Assembly (NCBI GenBank): GCA_014529385.2
Contig: CM043966.1
Location: 101,043,587-101,107,586 of the forward strand
Reading direction: 5' to 3'
Length of the DNA stretch: 64,000 bases
DNA from: Adiantum capillus-veneris
Lineage: Eukaryota > Streptophyta > Polypodiopsida > Polypodiales > Pteridaceae
In this document: positions 21,955-32,374 of the stretch, piece by piece
Position numbering within the stretch: position 1 is the first letter of the stretch
Layout of the letters: the number at the start of each line of letters is the position of its first letter
Translations under genes and position numbers: made by a program
Notes under the pieces: generated by a model
What the model was told of the DNA's origin: nothing
Seen by the model: the letters and a program-made list of their open reading frames with translations, nothing else
The model's database searches: none

Positions 21955-22240
21955 ACTTAGACACTATTAGTTTGCAAAGACTAGTGGAGAGGGTCTAACA
22001 TTGTTTGGTTGATTATGGTTCCTCTTGAGCTTTCTTGTAGTTCAATAATGGTTAAGCCAAAGGAAAGCCCCAAGAGACTCCATTATTAAGGTTATAGTTC
22101 CCAATAGTGTACCTCAAACTAAGTCCTTATCAACCAAGATAATAGATCCATGTCCCACTTACCCTATTGCAATGAACAGGTCCAGCCTTTCATGGACAAC
22201 TTAAGGACCTCTTTTCTTAAGAAAGAAAAAAGAAACCAAT

Positions 22241-22254
22241 AGCTTTGATACCAA
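22241..22254 (-). promoter_or_regulatory. Element F primer-binding site
   Basis: The minus strand reads TTGGTATCAAAGCT at about 1.2 kb upstream of the F gag ATG (about 430 bp once the solo LTR is discounted). On the other side an LTR-like terminus begins, TGAGATGG in plus orientation (22255). The copy is at 38551-38564. Confidence 0.45.
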
Positions 22255-24292
22255 TGAGATGGAAATGGTCTATGAACTTTGAGAATAGAGGAATTAAGAG
22301 AATTAGAGTGAGCATTTTTATGAGATTACTTTGAGAACATAGAGGGTGAACTTAATTAGCAGTAGCAACATAACCATTATACTTACATTAGGAAGGGAAT
22401 GGGGTTTAAGGCAGCCTCTTTATTTTCCATGCAATTCAAAAGGAGATTATGGAAGGGGAAAATGGGTGGATGCCATGTGGACTGAAACAGTGGGTATGGC
22501 AGGGCCTAAAAGTAAGTGGTCAAACTTGTACTCTTTTATAAAATATAAAGAGAAAATCTCTTATAATTCAAAAAACAAAACTTTTCTCTAAATAATTGAG
22601 TAAAAGCCAATCCTTTCTCTCTCTAGTGGCTGCCAGATTCTTCCCCCCTCTCTCCTAAAAGGGGGTCCCTCCAAAAATGTGTTGATCATTCCCTTCCTCT
22701 CTCTCTATTGTACCATCTCTCACTTCTCTTTACTTCACCTTGCAAGTTGCTTCTCTTTCCTTCCTTTCAGTTTTTCCTCCCAAAAGTTTTTGAAGCAGAA
22801 GTTTGAGCCTCCTTTTCCTCCTCAAGCTTACAGCATTCTTGAGGGCTGCATTCTCCTCAAGATGAAGTTCTCCATTTCCCCATAGGCCTCACTAAGCACC
22901 TCTACCTAAAGCTAAAAATTTGCAACATATCCTTCTAATGATCATCCCTCTTTCTTTCATCAACAAGTTTCATGCTCCTTCTCCATTAAGCTCTCTAGAG
23001 AGGATATGCTTCCCTCTCAAGCTTTGCAACATGATCTTTTCCATTAAGCCAACAAGTAGATGGAGCAGCATAGCAGTAAGTGACATCCTTCACCTTTGTG
23101 TACCATCAAGAATCTTTCTCTTTTTACAACTAAAAACATGGATGTGCAATGTCTAATCATAAGTGTTTGTCTGCAGGTTGTGCAACTTAGTCAATCCCCA
23201 CTTACCACCCTACACTCACACATGATTCTTTTGTTTTATAACTACTATCACATTGTTTTAACATTTAAAATAATGGTTTCTTCTAGCTTTTTGTCACAGT
23301 GATTCCTTCAATCAATTATTACAGAGAGCATTGAAAAGGATTCTTTTAACAAATAGACATCTTTAAACTTAAGACAGGGTATTGTCAAAGTATTGTCCAT
23401 AATAATCATGACTAGTACTCTTCTTGTCTCAAGACCACCTAAGGGTGAAAAATGGCAATCATTCCTTGTTCACAATCGGGGGTGAATAAACCCCCACCCA
23501 AGGTTCGGGGTGCCCATATACCAAACCAGTGTCACATACAACCAGTCTGCTCCCCTATGATAAAAACGGTATCCTAACTTATGTAGAAACATCAAGTCAT
23601 GACATAGAATAGAAACTCATTGTTCATGGGGATAACTGACTTATCTGTGGTTGGAAACCCATAATTATTCATCAAAATATACCAAGGAGTCGGAGGTGTC
23701 TTGAAATAAGTTGTCTTAAGGATGATGAATTATATCTTTTCTAAATCAACCAGTCTTAAGCCAAAAATTCTTTCCTAATTTACAAACAAATGCACGCTAG
23801 TTTCTTGGAAAATGTCTTTTGTTTTCAATCAATTTTACTTTTCCTAATTCCTTACTCCCTCTTTTACGTATGCAATGCTTAATATTTAAGAAAAACTTGA
23901 ATTATTTAAACTTAATTATAATGAAGACCCACCTGGGACTAATCGGACATTTGTTGTAGTGTCAAGGCCTGAATGCTCTCATTAGTATGCCTATTACTAG
24001 GCCAGGCTCTGTCGGTGTGTGATGCTCTAGCTCTTTTAGGAACACTACCCTCATCATTAGATGGAGGATTGGCTCGAGTCCTTTTGGGTGCCATGACTTC
24101 TTATTCTTATAAAAACAGAACGTCTAATTATTAGGTAAATCATCCAAAATCTAGACTTAACCTTCGTATTCAATCAATTTACTCTTCTTAACCCAATCAA
24201 GGTTAAATTTATAGTCCTAGATGGTAAATTATTGACCTAGTGATTTCTTATTTGCTTATATAGGTAGGATAACTTTTCCATAGCTTCCATTA
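22255..24292 (-). other. Probable 5' LTR of element F plus unassigned DNA
   Basis: This starts at the TG next to the F PBS and would be F's 5' LTR on the minus strand. The other LTR edge is not recognisable, so how much of the 2 kb belongs to it is unknown. The content is C/T-rich around 22610-22760 and AT-rich later. Open frames here on the plus strand show no domain and no codon structure that I trust. Duplicated at 38565-40602. Confidence 0.3.
23939..24094 (-). CDS. Small 51-residue ORF with NLS-like start
   Basis: The ATG at 24092-24094 opens MAPKRTRANPPSNDEGSVPK, continues KRARAS and ends ALTLQQMSD. The two basic clusters (PKRTR, PKRAR) resemble a nuclear localisation signal. The frame is also open in the duplicate at 40249-40404, with a few replacements. 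It lies 200 bp outside the giant transposon's left end. It may be the first exon of a lost gene or of a transposon gag; I do not recognise it. Confidence 0.2.
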   Translation of the reverse strand: MAPKRTRANPPSNDEGSVPKRARASHTDRAWPSNRHTNESIQALTLQQMSD

Positions 24293-24740
24293 GGGAATTT
24301 CGGAGGTCATTTGGAGGCCTTCTAAGACAATATATTTTTTGCACTCTCTCTCTAGAAAAAATGGCAAATAATAGAGCTGGGTCTTTCATTGTAAAAGTTC
24401 AAAAAGTGTACTTTAAGTAGATTCCTTACTCTTCTGAACATTCGTTCGTAGTGATTGAGGGATAATCCTCTTTTCAGTTGCATTGAATGAACCTCGTCAA
24501 TATGGAGGGAATGAGGCTAACATTGGAGGGACGAAGGCGCAGCCGCTATTCACTCTCTATTAAACCTGAACATTTGGCTAATGGCGCACTCCTCAAATGG
24601 CACAAATGTTACCCAGAAACGAGCCAAATATCACCTTCACATTGATTTGGACAATGAGTACCAACCATTGATTAAGCGTAGTAAAACAAACACACATATA
24701 CCTCCCGCTTCCATAGACACGCTCAGACCTCAGGGAGCTA
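24293..24740 (+). mobile_element. Truncated left end of giant TIR transposon
   Basis: This begins with the same inverted repeat (GGGAATTTCGGAGGTCATTT) as the complete element at 40603 and includes its 5' subterminal region and the first codons of the transposase-like gene. It stops at 24740, where the next triplicate copy begins inside E LTR sequence. One extra base (ACATTGG versus ACATGG) lies before the likely start codon. Confidence 0.8.
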
Positions 24741-25092
24741 AACCCCTGCGGTCCTAATGTGTTCACACACATCATTACCATATGTATATGGTAACTGGAA
24801 AATACCATAAACACGAAGTTTTTAGGTAACTTCGGCTTGCAAAGCAGGGTTCCCCATAGCTTGATGCAACCTAATAACAAGATAATTAACAAACATGGGA
24901 GCATCATCCTTAGCACCTTCATGTGCAAAATCAAAGTTATCAATGTTCATTCTACTCTTTTTGGTTATTGTTATCCATGCTAATTAAACTTATGTATAGA
25001 ATTACTTTGTGCTTTGGTACCCTCAAAAACCTTAGGCGCTACTCTTCTCTATCTTTGAAAATTAGTTCTCAAGAAGCCACACCCGTGACTTA

Positions 25093-25511
25093 TGTTAAGT
25101 ATGGAGCCTGATTTACCCTTGTAATTTTCCGTGGTAAAAACACACATTTGTAAGGCCCCCATTATGAGCAGAGGTCATTGTGCGTGAAGGAAAATCACTC
25201 AACAGAAACCAAAATTTTCACGCCAAGAATCAGAGGCAACTTTAGGGGCCTCTGGGGCAGAAGCCCCCGAGACTTTTTTTTTCCCTCGCCGAAATATTAT
25301 GGCTGGACGATGGGCGGAAAGTGGTCGGAAAACAACCTTTGGCTGGCCGGTGGCCGGTAGTCAATGGCCGGTGGCCGGTGGTCGGAAGTCAATGGCCGGT
25401 GGCCGAATTCAATGGCCGGTGGTCGAATTCAAAAGCGGACTTGTCTTCTCAAGGGCGGCCACACATGGGTGGATTGAAGGGTTTGATTTGGACTTATCTA
25501 CACAAGGGCGG
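25093..25511 (+). repeat. C 5' LTR, left part
   Basis: The first 419 bp of C's 5' LTR end with GCGG at 25508-25511, one half of element A's TSD. It contains GGCCGGTGGCC tandem units at about 25340-25425 (more copies than in the solo LTRs at 21447 and 37757). The rest of the LTR lies beyond A at 31936-32301. Confidence 0.9.
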
Positions 25512-27062
25512 TGATGGGGGCTTTTCACAAGCCAAGCTCCCATACCCCTCTTCTCTCGTCCCCACCCCATGAAAACCCCCTCTTAGGGAGGGAGTGATAA
25601 AAGGCATTGGAAAAAGTAAGAAAAAATAAAGTATGGTTATGTAAATATATAAAAAAGGTAAAATAGGCCACCTCATGCCTGCGGGGTAGCCCATCCCCAC
25701 CTTGCCTCCTTTTTCTTCACTGTTTCCCCGCCGTGTGTCCCTTTTCCTCTCCTCCACTCAAAAGGTCAACCCCCTCTCTCTTCCCCTTGTCCTTTCTCCT
25801 TTCTCTCTCCCCTCAAGCTACCCCACCTCTCACCAATAATGCATTATAACTCACCAATAATGCACCCTAACTCACATGCAACTTACCCTATCTTAGAAAA
25901 TAGTATACCCCACCCCCTCTTTCTCTCTCCTATCATATCCCATGACCCAAATACCCCCCTCTCTCTCTAAAGGGCGCCATGTCTCTTGTCTTCTAACTTA
26001 ATAACCTCCTCTACACTCACACACACTCAGTTTCACTAAAAAAGGTGCCCACAGACCCATCCCCACCCGATGGTTACCTGATTTTTCTTGTGTTCACACA
26101 CATCTGCACACAGATTCACCTCTGAACACACTCCCCTCTCTCCCCTCTTGTAATTACTTTATTATCCATGTCACCTCTCACTTTTTTCATCAACCCATCT
26201 CTCTCTCTTAGTCTCTCTCTCACGAGACTGCTGTTCTAGCACATATACACACAGCCAGACAAGTGGGGCCCACAGTCACATGACCTATGTAGATAATGAT
26301 TTCTTCATTTCTAAATTCTAGAATTCCTCCCCCCTCCTCCCCTATATAAAGAGGGGTCACCATCACACTAAAGACACACACACCATCACCAAAGAGTACA
26401 CTATGCACTGTGTGTGCCTAGTGCACACACACACACCCACACCATCACCATCACCGCAATCACCATGGTCGTCTTGAGCATGACCTCTACACCCTTGGGC
26501 TATGGAAGATGACGGGAAACTAAATGAAGGATGATGGCCATAACCCTCGTGCGAGTCTTCGCCATCAACTCCCACCTATCCGCCATGTGCTCTACCACTC
26601 TCTCCCTTCTCATTCCCCTACCCTATGCTCCCCATTTCATCGCCTAATTCTCTAAACAAAGCTTGAGGTTTTGTGAGTATGTTTTCTTGCAATGTTTTTC
26701 CCATGTGAGGTGTGCGGAATCGCCACCTAGTCTTGTGTTTGGAGTGAGTTTGTGTATGTGTGAAGGGTGTGCGGATTCGCCATCCTTTTGTGGTGCCTAA
26801 GTACTAAGCCGCTATACCCCCTCCCTCACTCTCTCTCTCTCTCTCTCTCTTTTGATCTCATTCCCTTCCCTCTTCATCATTGCTCCCAAGAATCCATCTC
26901 TCTTGGATGAAAACTTTGTTATGGCGGTGTGTTGTTTGCGTCCTAGCCGCTGAAGCTAGGTGGTGCCCCCTATTTGCTTTACCATGACAGGCTCGAGGCG
27001 CGCCATTCGGTCCCCTGTGTTTTAGAGGCTGTCGGGGTTCGGGGTTCGCTTTGCTCCCATCA
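25512..27062 (+). repeat. A 5' LTR
   Basis: A 1,551-bp LTR. TATATAAA at 26343-26350 followed by A/C-rich sequence is the probable core promoter (also in B at 49303-49310). A (CT)n run lies near 26828-26850. The PBS TTTGGTGCCCCCTCTGAGG begins at 27063. Confidence 0.9.
26343..26350 (+). promoter_or_regulatory. TATA box of A 5' LTR
   Basis: CCCCTATATAAAGAGGGG is well placed about 710 bases before the LTR end. It is conserved in all four LTRs of A and B (31191, 49303, 54166). Confidence 0.6.
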
Positions 27063-27084
27063 TTTGGTGCCCCCTCTGAGGATC
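27063..27084 (+). promoter_or_regulatory. A primer-binding site
   Basis: TTTGGTGCCCCCTCTGAGGATC abuts the 5' LTR. It shares its core with the PBS of gypsy D, which suggests the same tRNA primer. Confidence 0.75.
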
Positions 27085-27135
27085 TTTTCATGAAAAGCTT
27101 CAGTTTACAAGACTGAAACCCCTAAACTATTGTGA

Positions 27136-27399
27136 ATGGATGAATGGCTAGCAGGATTTTCTAATTGGACGACAAAAGAAGAAGAGCTCCAAGCACAACT
27201 AGACGAACTCCGCATGTCCATTGAAGCTCGAGTGCCAGGCATAACGGTAATCGATTTGCAGTGGGAGAGTCAACCAACACGCCAAACCCAGTGGATATAC
27301 ATAGGCCAAGTGCCAAGAAGAAGAAGGAGAAGGTCGAAACCATGTGCGCAACCTACAACCAACCCACAACAACAAAATGGAAGGAGCTCTACACAATAG
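27136..27399 (+). CDS. A leader ORF, 87 residues
   Basis: The ATG starts MDEWLAGFSNWTTKEEELQA, followed by a short amphipathic helix, then VTVIDLQWESQ-like sequence and a run of arginines. The same frame is open end to end in element B (50104-50367), with about ten replacements and the same stop. That is mild evidence for a conserved peptide or upstream ORF in the leader. I recognise no domain. Confidence 0.35.
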   Translation: MDEWLAGFSNWTTKEEELQAQLDELRMSIEARVPGITVIDLQWESQPTRQTQWIYIGQVPRRRRRRSKPCAQPTTNPQQQNGRSSTQ

Positions 27400-27618
27400 A
27401 GAATCAACACTATTCTACTTTGACAATCGGGTAACTCAAGTCACCGAGGTAATTATCACAGTCAGTTTTCAAGTCGCACCTGATGCTGCAGCACAGATAA
27501 CGGAATCATTGGCTCACACTCTCACTAGAGAAACTAGGGATCTACTGAGTTTGTTTCAGGAAAGAACACCACCCTCTCTCACAAGCTTGGACAGTGACTA
27601 AGCACCTCTAAGCTTCAC

Positions 27619-27837
27619 ATGAATCAGTACAACCTACCTCAAGACAGATCACACATAGCAACACGTGTATGCTCAATCAAGGTAATACTGGATTTGAAGG
27701 CTCACTACCATCACGTCATTGACACCATGCCGGGTGGGGAGCGGTTTTTGGAGGTTCTGGCATCAGATCAACCATTTGTCTTACCTTTGGTACAAGGCAA
27801 TGTACCGTTTGAAGTTTTAATCCATGTCCTAGTATAA
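27619..27837 (+). CDS. A leader ORF, 72 residues, shared with gypsy D
   Basis: It begins MNQYNLPQDRSHIATRV and ends EVLASDQPFVLPLVQGNV, PFEVLIHVLV, stop. The C-terminal pattern AS-x2-P-x2-LPL and F-E-V-x-I-x-V-L matches the two leader ORFs of gypsy D (12550-12768, 12790-13002), in the same place between PBS and gag. In element B the corresponding stretch (about 50598-50816) has two stop codons. Function unknown. Confidence 0.45.
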   Translation: MNQYNLPQDRSHIATRVCSIKVILDLKAHYHHVIDTMPGGERFLEVLASDQPFVLPLVQGNVPFEVLIHVLV

Positions 27838-27921
27838 GAGGGTATACACGTCTCCTTGTAAAGAAGAAAAAAAACTTTTGCAAGTTAAGCAGTGTGTCTT
27901 TCTAGATCTCTCTCAGTAATC

Positions 27922-29040
27922 ATGGCAAGTGTAGCATTTCCAACATTTAAAGGAAAGATGGGGGAGGATTTGGTAACAGACTTCCTAGATGACTTTGAAG
28001 TAGCATGTGTAGTGAGCAACAAAGATATGGATGAATCCCGGGTTAAAATCTTTAAGCATCTCATGAAGCTAGAAGCTAGATCATCGTACAATGCACTTCC
28101 ACAAGCAACCAAGGATGACTGGGAACCCTTAAAAAACCGCTTTTAAGAGGCGCTTTGGGGGAGGTACCACTTCAGAAAAGTTGTGGGACAAGTTGAGAGA
28201 CTTGAAGCAGGAGGGTCTTTTAGAATATGCCACCTATGAGTCCAAATTTGTGGATTTGTGGGAACGATGGGTTGAGTCACTGGCTAGGGGGGAAGCTGCA
28301 CCCGATTTCCTAAAAAAAGATCGGTTCACGCATGGCTAATGGCCGCTTCTCAAGGAGAAGGTGAAAGGTAGATTCCCGGCTACGTACGAGTTAGCCGTTG
28401 AGATTGCTCGCCTTAAAGACAAGAAGCTGCGAATGAAAGCCAAAGAAACCGAGTCAACAGAATTAGGAACATCGCGTCGACTAGCAACTACGACAACCAC
28501 CATTCCACCACCACCACCGGCTCTTGGGGTAAGAGATGACCAACAAGATATGTTGGCCCATATTACTGACCAACTGCAGAATTTGTCCGTCCACTTAATA
28601 CAGCAAGGGAGGAGTCAAGAAAGAGATCAAGACCCTGGAAGAGCACGATGACAAAATAGAGAGTATCACTGCTACAACTATGGAGAAGACGGTCATGGTA
28701 TTTACTACTGTCCCAAACCACGAAAAAACTATAATAGAGAAGGTAGGAGGAACCAATTGTCACCCCCTAGAGAAAGAACACCCCCACCCCGAGCACCAGC
28801 CCCACCAACACAAATTCTACGTCCGCCACAATCACCAATTACAATCATCCTACGCCCACCACCAATTGGTACCCGCACACCAAGTATCATTGGTCTTGCA
28901 GAAGAGGTCAAAATGAGTGTAACAGAAGAAGGATCAAGTATGAAGACTATTCAAAGAACTCAAGCAGTGGAACAAGAGGTTAAAGAATCAAAAGATGCTA
29001 CCCAGGTGGGGGAGGTAAGTCAAGAAAATTGTGTTACGGA
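27922..29040 (+). pseudogene. A gag, frameshifted
   Basis: This starts MASVAFPTFKGKMGEDLV as in element B. An extra A in the A-run at about 28130 shifts the frame. Later a TAA (in CATGGCTAATGG) and a TGA (in GCACGATGACAA) replace sense codons present in B. The zinc-knuckle first cysteine-containing segment reads CYNYGEDGHGIYYCP, so the second Cys of CCHC is lost to Tyr. Therefore A cannot make its own gag. Confidence 0.88.
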
Positions 29041-30420
29041 TTGAATGAAATAGGCACCAAAGCGATCAATCGACAACATTGGGCAGTAAGGATAAGAAGG
29101 TGTAAAGTGTTGATTAGGCCTCGTCAGAGTAAGAGGAATGCAAAGGTCATGAAATATACAAGAGAAGAGGAAAACCAGCCTGTTAGCAAGGCTTTGCAGA
29201 AGATGGACAACATATCAAGCAAAGTGGAGGGCTTTGAAAACGGAAGCCTGTGCACCAGCATGGACCCAAGACAGTGTAAAAAGCTAAAGGAATCTTGCAT
29301 CAAGGCAGTTTCACTAGAGTACCATAACGAAGAGGTAAGTATGACTGAAGGTTTGGAGTTGGCTATTGCTCCAGAGGCTTGGCAGCCGAGCAAGACTTTA
29401 TTGTGTAGTGTTATAGACTTAGAGATGGGTAATGCCTCTAGTCTACTGAAGGGTGTTATAAACTTGGAGATGGGTAATGCCTCCAGTTTATGTGAGGATG
29501 TTCATAGTAAGTTTGATGATCAATATGTTGCCAACCTTTTAAGGATGTTCCAAACTCCTCCACAACACAACATTGTGTTTGCATGGGATGCATCAGACCT
29601 ATGGCTATGGCTAGCCGCTATAACATATAGAGAAAAGATCAGCATGGAGATAAGAGCAAAGGAGCCATGGATAGACAAAAGCTTGATAGAATTCAAGAAT
29701 GAAGACCTCATTCGCAATTTGGTACAATTTTTTACAAATAGTGCATCCTCTCTTTGGAGAAAGGTAAGTGGATTACGCTTGAATTTAAGCCGCAAGGTAG
29801 GTGGCTTGCTATTAGCATCAGTAAAGGAAGCTGACATGTTTGAGCACACCCAAAAGAAGCATGATATGCTTGCAGGTTTTTCTAATGGCAGTAAGCAAGA
29901 TTCTGAAAACAACTGGAGCTCACCACAACAACAAGGCGACCATATATGGTGGATTCTTGACACACTCTTGGGAATCATAATTTTCAGTTCTGTCTTTGCA
30001 GAAGCCAAGATGCTCATTTCCCCTCTCGCTACTGGTGGTTACAAATTTGGTCCAATTTGGCATGCAAATTTTATTGTTCGGACAATGCAAACAATGATCC
30101 TATTTTTCACTTGGGATCCAGGAGGACATTGGCACAAAGTTCTGGAAGCCATGGGCTTCCCCTTTAATCAACCGACACTATTCCAAGGAACAAGTTATCA
30201 CTCGGACCTGTTACAGATTCATGAATATCCCAGAAATCTCACCAATGGCCAAATGGAATGGCTAGTTCAAAGGACAACTCGATATCGGATCCTACAGCTA
30301 AGCGGAAGAAGAAACAGAGCTAGAGACATGAATGCCTCTAGCCAAAAGGGGAGGGCTAATGATAGGGGCTTTTTACAAGCCAAGCTCCCATACCCCTCTT
30401 CTCTCGTCCCCACCCCATGA
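29029..30420 (+). CDS. A ORF2, ~460 residues in place of pol
   Basis: This long uninterrupted frame (first ATG at about 29149) fills the space between gag and the 3' LTR and runs about 60 bases into the LTR. It holds an internal duplication (DLEMGNASSLLKG / NLEMGNASSLCED). Two hydrophobic stretches near the C-terminal third (HIWWILDTLLGIIIFSSVFA and NFIVRTMQTMILFFTW) could be membrane segments. No RT, protease or integrase motif is present. By position it corresponds to an extra, env-like ORF of some plant gypsy elements, but no sequence signature proves that. In B it is broken by a stop and an indel. Confidence 0.6.
   Translation: MCYGLNEIGTKAINRQHWAVRIRRCKVLIRPRQSKRNAKVMKYTREEENQPVSKALQKMDNISSKVEGFENGSLCTSMDPRQCKKLKESCIKAVSLEYHNEEVSMTEGLELAIAPEAWQPSKTLLCSVIDLEMGNASSLLKGVINLEMGNASSLCEDVHSKFDDQYVANLLRMFQTPPQHNIVFAWDASDLWLWLAAITYREKISMEIRAKEPWIDKSLIEFKNEDLIRNLVQFFTNSASSLWRKVSGLRLNLSRKVGGLLLASVKEADMFEHTQKKHDMLAGFSNGSKQDSENNWSSPQQQGDHIWWILDTLLGIIIFSSVFAEAKMLISPLATGGYKFGPIWHANFIVRTMQTMILFFTWDPGGHWHKVLEAMGFPFNQPTLFQGTSYHSDLLQIHEYPRNLTNGQMEWLVQRTTRYRILQLSGRRNRARDMNASSQKGRANDRGFLQAKLPYPSSLVPTP
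30344..30359 (+). promoter_or_regulatory. A polypurine tract
   Basis: AAAAGGGGAGGGCTAA directly precedes the 3' LTR start TGATAG, identical in its core to gypsy D. Confidence 0.8.
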
Positions 30421-31673
30421 AAACCCCCTCTTAGGGAGGGAGTGATAAAAGGCATTGGAAAAAGTAAGAAAAAATAAATTATGATGATGTAAATATATAA
30501 GAAAGGTAAAATAGGCCACCTCATGCCTGCGGGGTAGCCCATCCCCACCTTGCCTCCTTTTTCTTCACTCTTTCCCCGCCGTGTGTCCCTTTTCCTCTCC
30601 TCCACTCAAAAGGTCAACCCCCTCTCTCTTCCCCTTGTCCTTTCTCCTTTCTCTCTCCCCTCAAGCTACCCCACCTCTCACCAATAATGCATTATAACTC
30701 ACCAATAATGCACCCTAACTCACATGCAACTTACCCTATCTTAGAAAATAGTATACCCCACCCCCTCTTTCTCTCTCCTATCATATCCCATGACCCAAAT
30801 ACCCCCCTCTCTCTCTAAAGGGCGCCATGTCTCTTGTCTTTTAGCTAAATAACCTCCCCCACACTCACACACACTCAGTTTCACTAAAAAAAGTACCCAC
30901 AGACCCATCCCCACCCGGTGGTTACCTGATTTTTCTTGTGTTCACACACATCTGCACACAGACTCAGCTCTGAACACACTCCCCTCTCTCCCCTCTTGTA
31001 ATTACTTTATTCTCCATGTCACCTCTCACTTTTTTCATCAACCCATCTCTCTCTCTTAGTCTCTCTCTCATGAGACTGCTGTTCTGGCACATATACACAC
31101 AGCCAGACAAGTGGGGCCCACAGTCACATGGCCTATGTAAATAATGATTTCTTCATTTCTAAATTCTAGAATTCCTCCCCCCTCCTCCCCTATATAAAGA
31201 GGGTTCACCATCACACTAAAGACACACACACCATCACCAAAGAGTACACTATGCACTGTGTGTGCCTAGTGCACACACACACACCCACACCATCACCATC
31301 ACCGCAATCACCATGGTCGTCTTGAGCATGACCTCTACACCCTTAGGCTATGGAAGATGAAGGGGAACTAAATGAAGGATGATGGCCATAACCCTCGTGC
31401 GAGTCTTCACCATCAACTCCCACCTATCCGCCATGTGCTCTACCACTCTCTCCCTTCTCATTCCCCTACCCTATGCTCCCCATTTCATCGCCTAATTCTC
31501 TAAATAAAGCTTGAGGTTTTGTGAGTATGTTTTCTTGCAATGTTTTGCCCATGTGAGGTGTGCGGAATGGCCACCTAGTCTTGTGTTTGGAGTGAGTTTG
31601 TGTATGTGTGAAGGGTGTGCGGATTCGCCATCCTTTTGTGGTGCCTAAGTACTAAGCCGCTATACCCCCTCCC

Positions 31674-31722
<49 letters not shown>

Positions 31723-31931
31723 TGATCTCATTCCCTTCCCTCTTCATCATTGCTCCCAAGAATCCATCTCTCTTGGATGAAAACTTTGTTATGGCGGTGT
31801 GTTGTTTGCGTCCTAGCCGTTGAAGCTAGGTGGTGCCCCCTGTTTGCTTTACCATGACAGGCTCGAGGCGTGCCATTCGGTCCCCATGTTTTAGAGGCCG
31901 TCGGGGTTAGGGGTTCGCTTTGCTCCCGTCA
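30360..31931 (+). repeat. A 3' LTR
   Basis: A 1,572-bp partner of 25512-27062. It differs by scattered substitutions and by a longer (CT)n run at about 31675-31719. It is followed by TSD GCGG. Confidence 0.9.
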
Positions 31932-31935
31932 GCGG

Positions 31936-32301
31936 CTACACATGGCTGCCTCTCACGAGTGAGGGCAGCCCTTTTGGCCTATAAAAGGAGGCCATTTCTA
32001 CACGCATTTCATAGTGTGAAGTTGATGCAACAAGGTGAGTGTGAGGTGGTGAGAGTGAAGCAAGGCGGGAGTGGGAGCTCCATTAAGGGTATAATACCTT
32101 TGTAAACTACTTCTTGTTTTGAAGTACTAAATCCGTTGAGTGGCTGCTTTCTTGTGGACGTAGCCCACATTGGGTGAACCACGTATATCGTGTATACTCT
32201 CTCTCTCTCTCTCTACTCTATAATTTCGTGTATGTAAATTTGTCTCTCTCCATTAAGTAATCTACTCAATTATCTATTTAGCTACGTCTTATTTCCTAAC
32301 A
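31936..32301 (+). repeat. C 5' LTR, right part
   Basis: Continues C's LTR after A, with TATAAAAG at 31980-31987 and the LTR end TTCCTAACA at 32301. A therefore sits just upstream of C's core promoter. Confidence 0.9.
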
Positions 32302-32303
32302 AC

Positions 32304-32321
32304 TGGTATCAGAGCAAGGTT
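32304..32321 (+). promoter_or_regulatory. C primer-binding site
   Basis: TGGTATCAGAGCAAGGTT lies two bases after the LTR, the standard copia initiator-Met-tRNA PBS. Confidence 0.88.
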
Positions 32322-32374
32322 TGCTCGTAGCTGAAATATCTCAAGGAAAGGATTCCTTGAATTGAGTGGGAGTG

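Larger units (their letters stand above)
20184..24740. repeat. Segmental triplication, copy 1
   Basis: This stretch (E gag N-terminus, E LTR, F gag start, solo C LTR, F leader/LTR and the left 448 bp of the giant transposon) matches 36493-41042 nearly base for base. Its 20836-21590 part also matches 24743-25511. Copy 1 ends abruptly at 24740 inside giant-transposon sequence. Confidence 0.92.
25512..31931 (+). mobile_element. Pol-less LTR element A (TR-GAG type)
   Basis: This 6,420-bp element has 1.55-kb LTRs (25512-27062, 30360-31931; ends TGAT...ATCA/GTCA) and a 4-bp TSD GCGG (25508-25511, 31932-31935). The empty site is seen in the solo LTRs (ACAAGGGCGGCTACAC). Between the LTRs there is only a leader with two small ORFs, a broken gag and a second long ORF of unknown function. 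No RT, RNase H or integrase is present. This matches terminal-repeat retrotransposons with gag only, which depend on an autonomous partner. Its sister copy is element B at 48486-54909. Confidence 0.93.
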
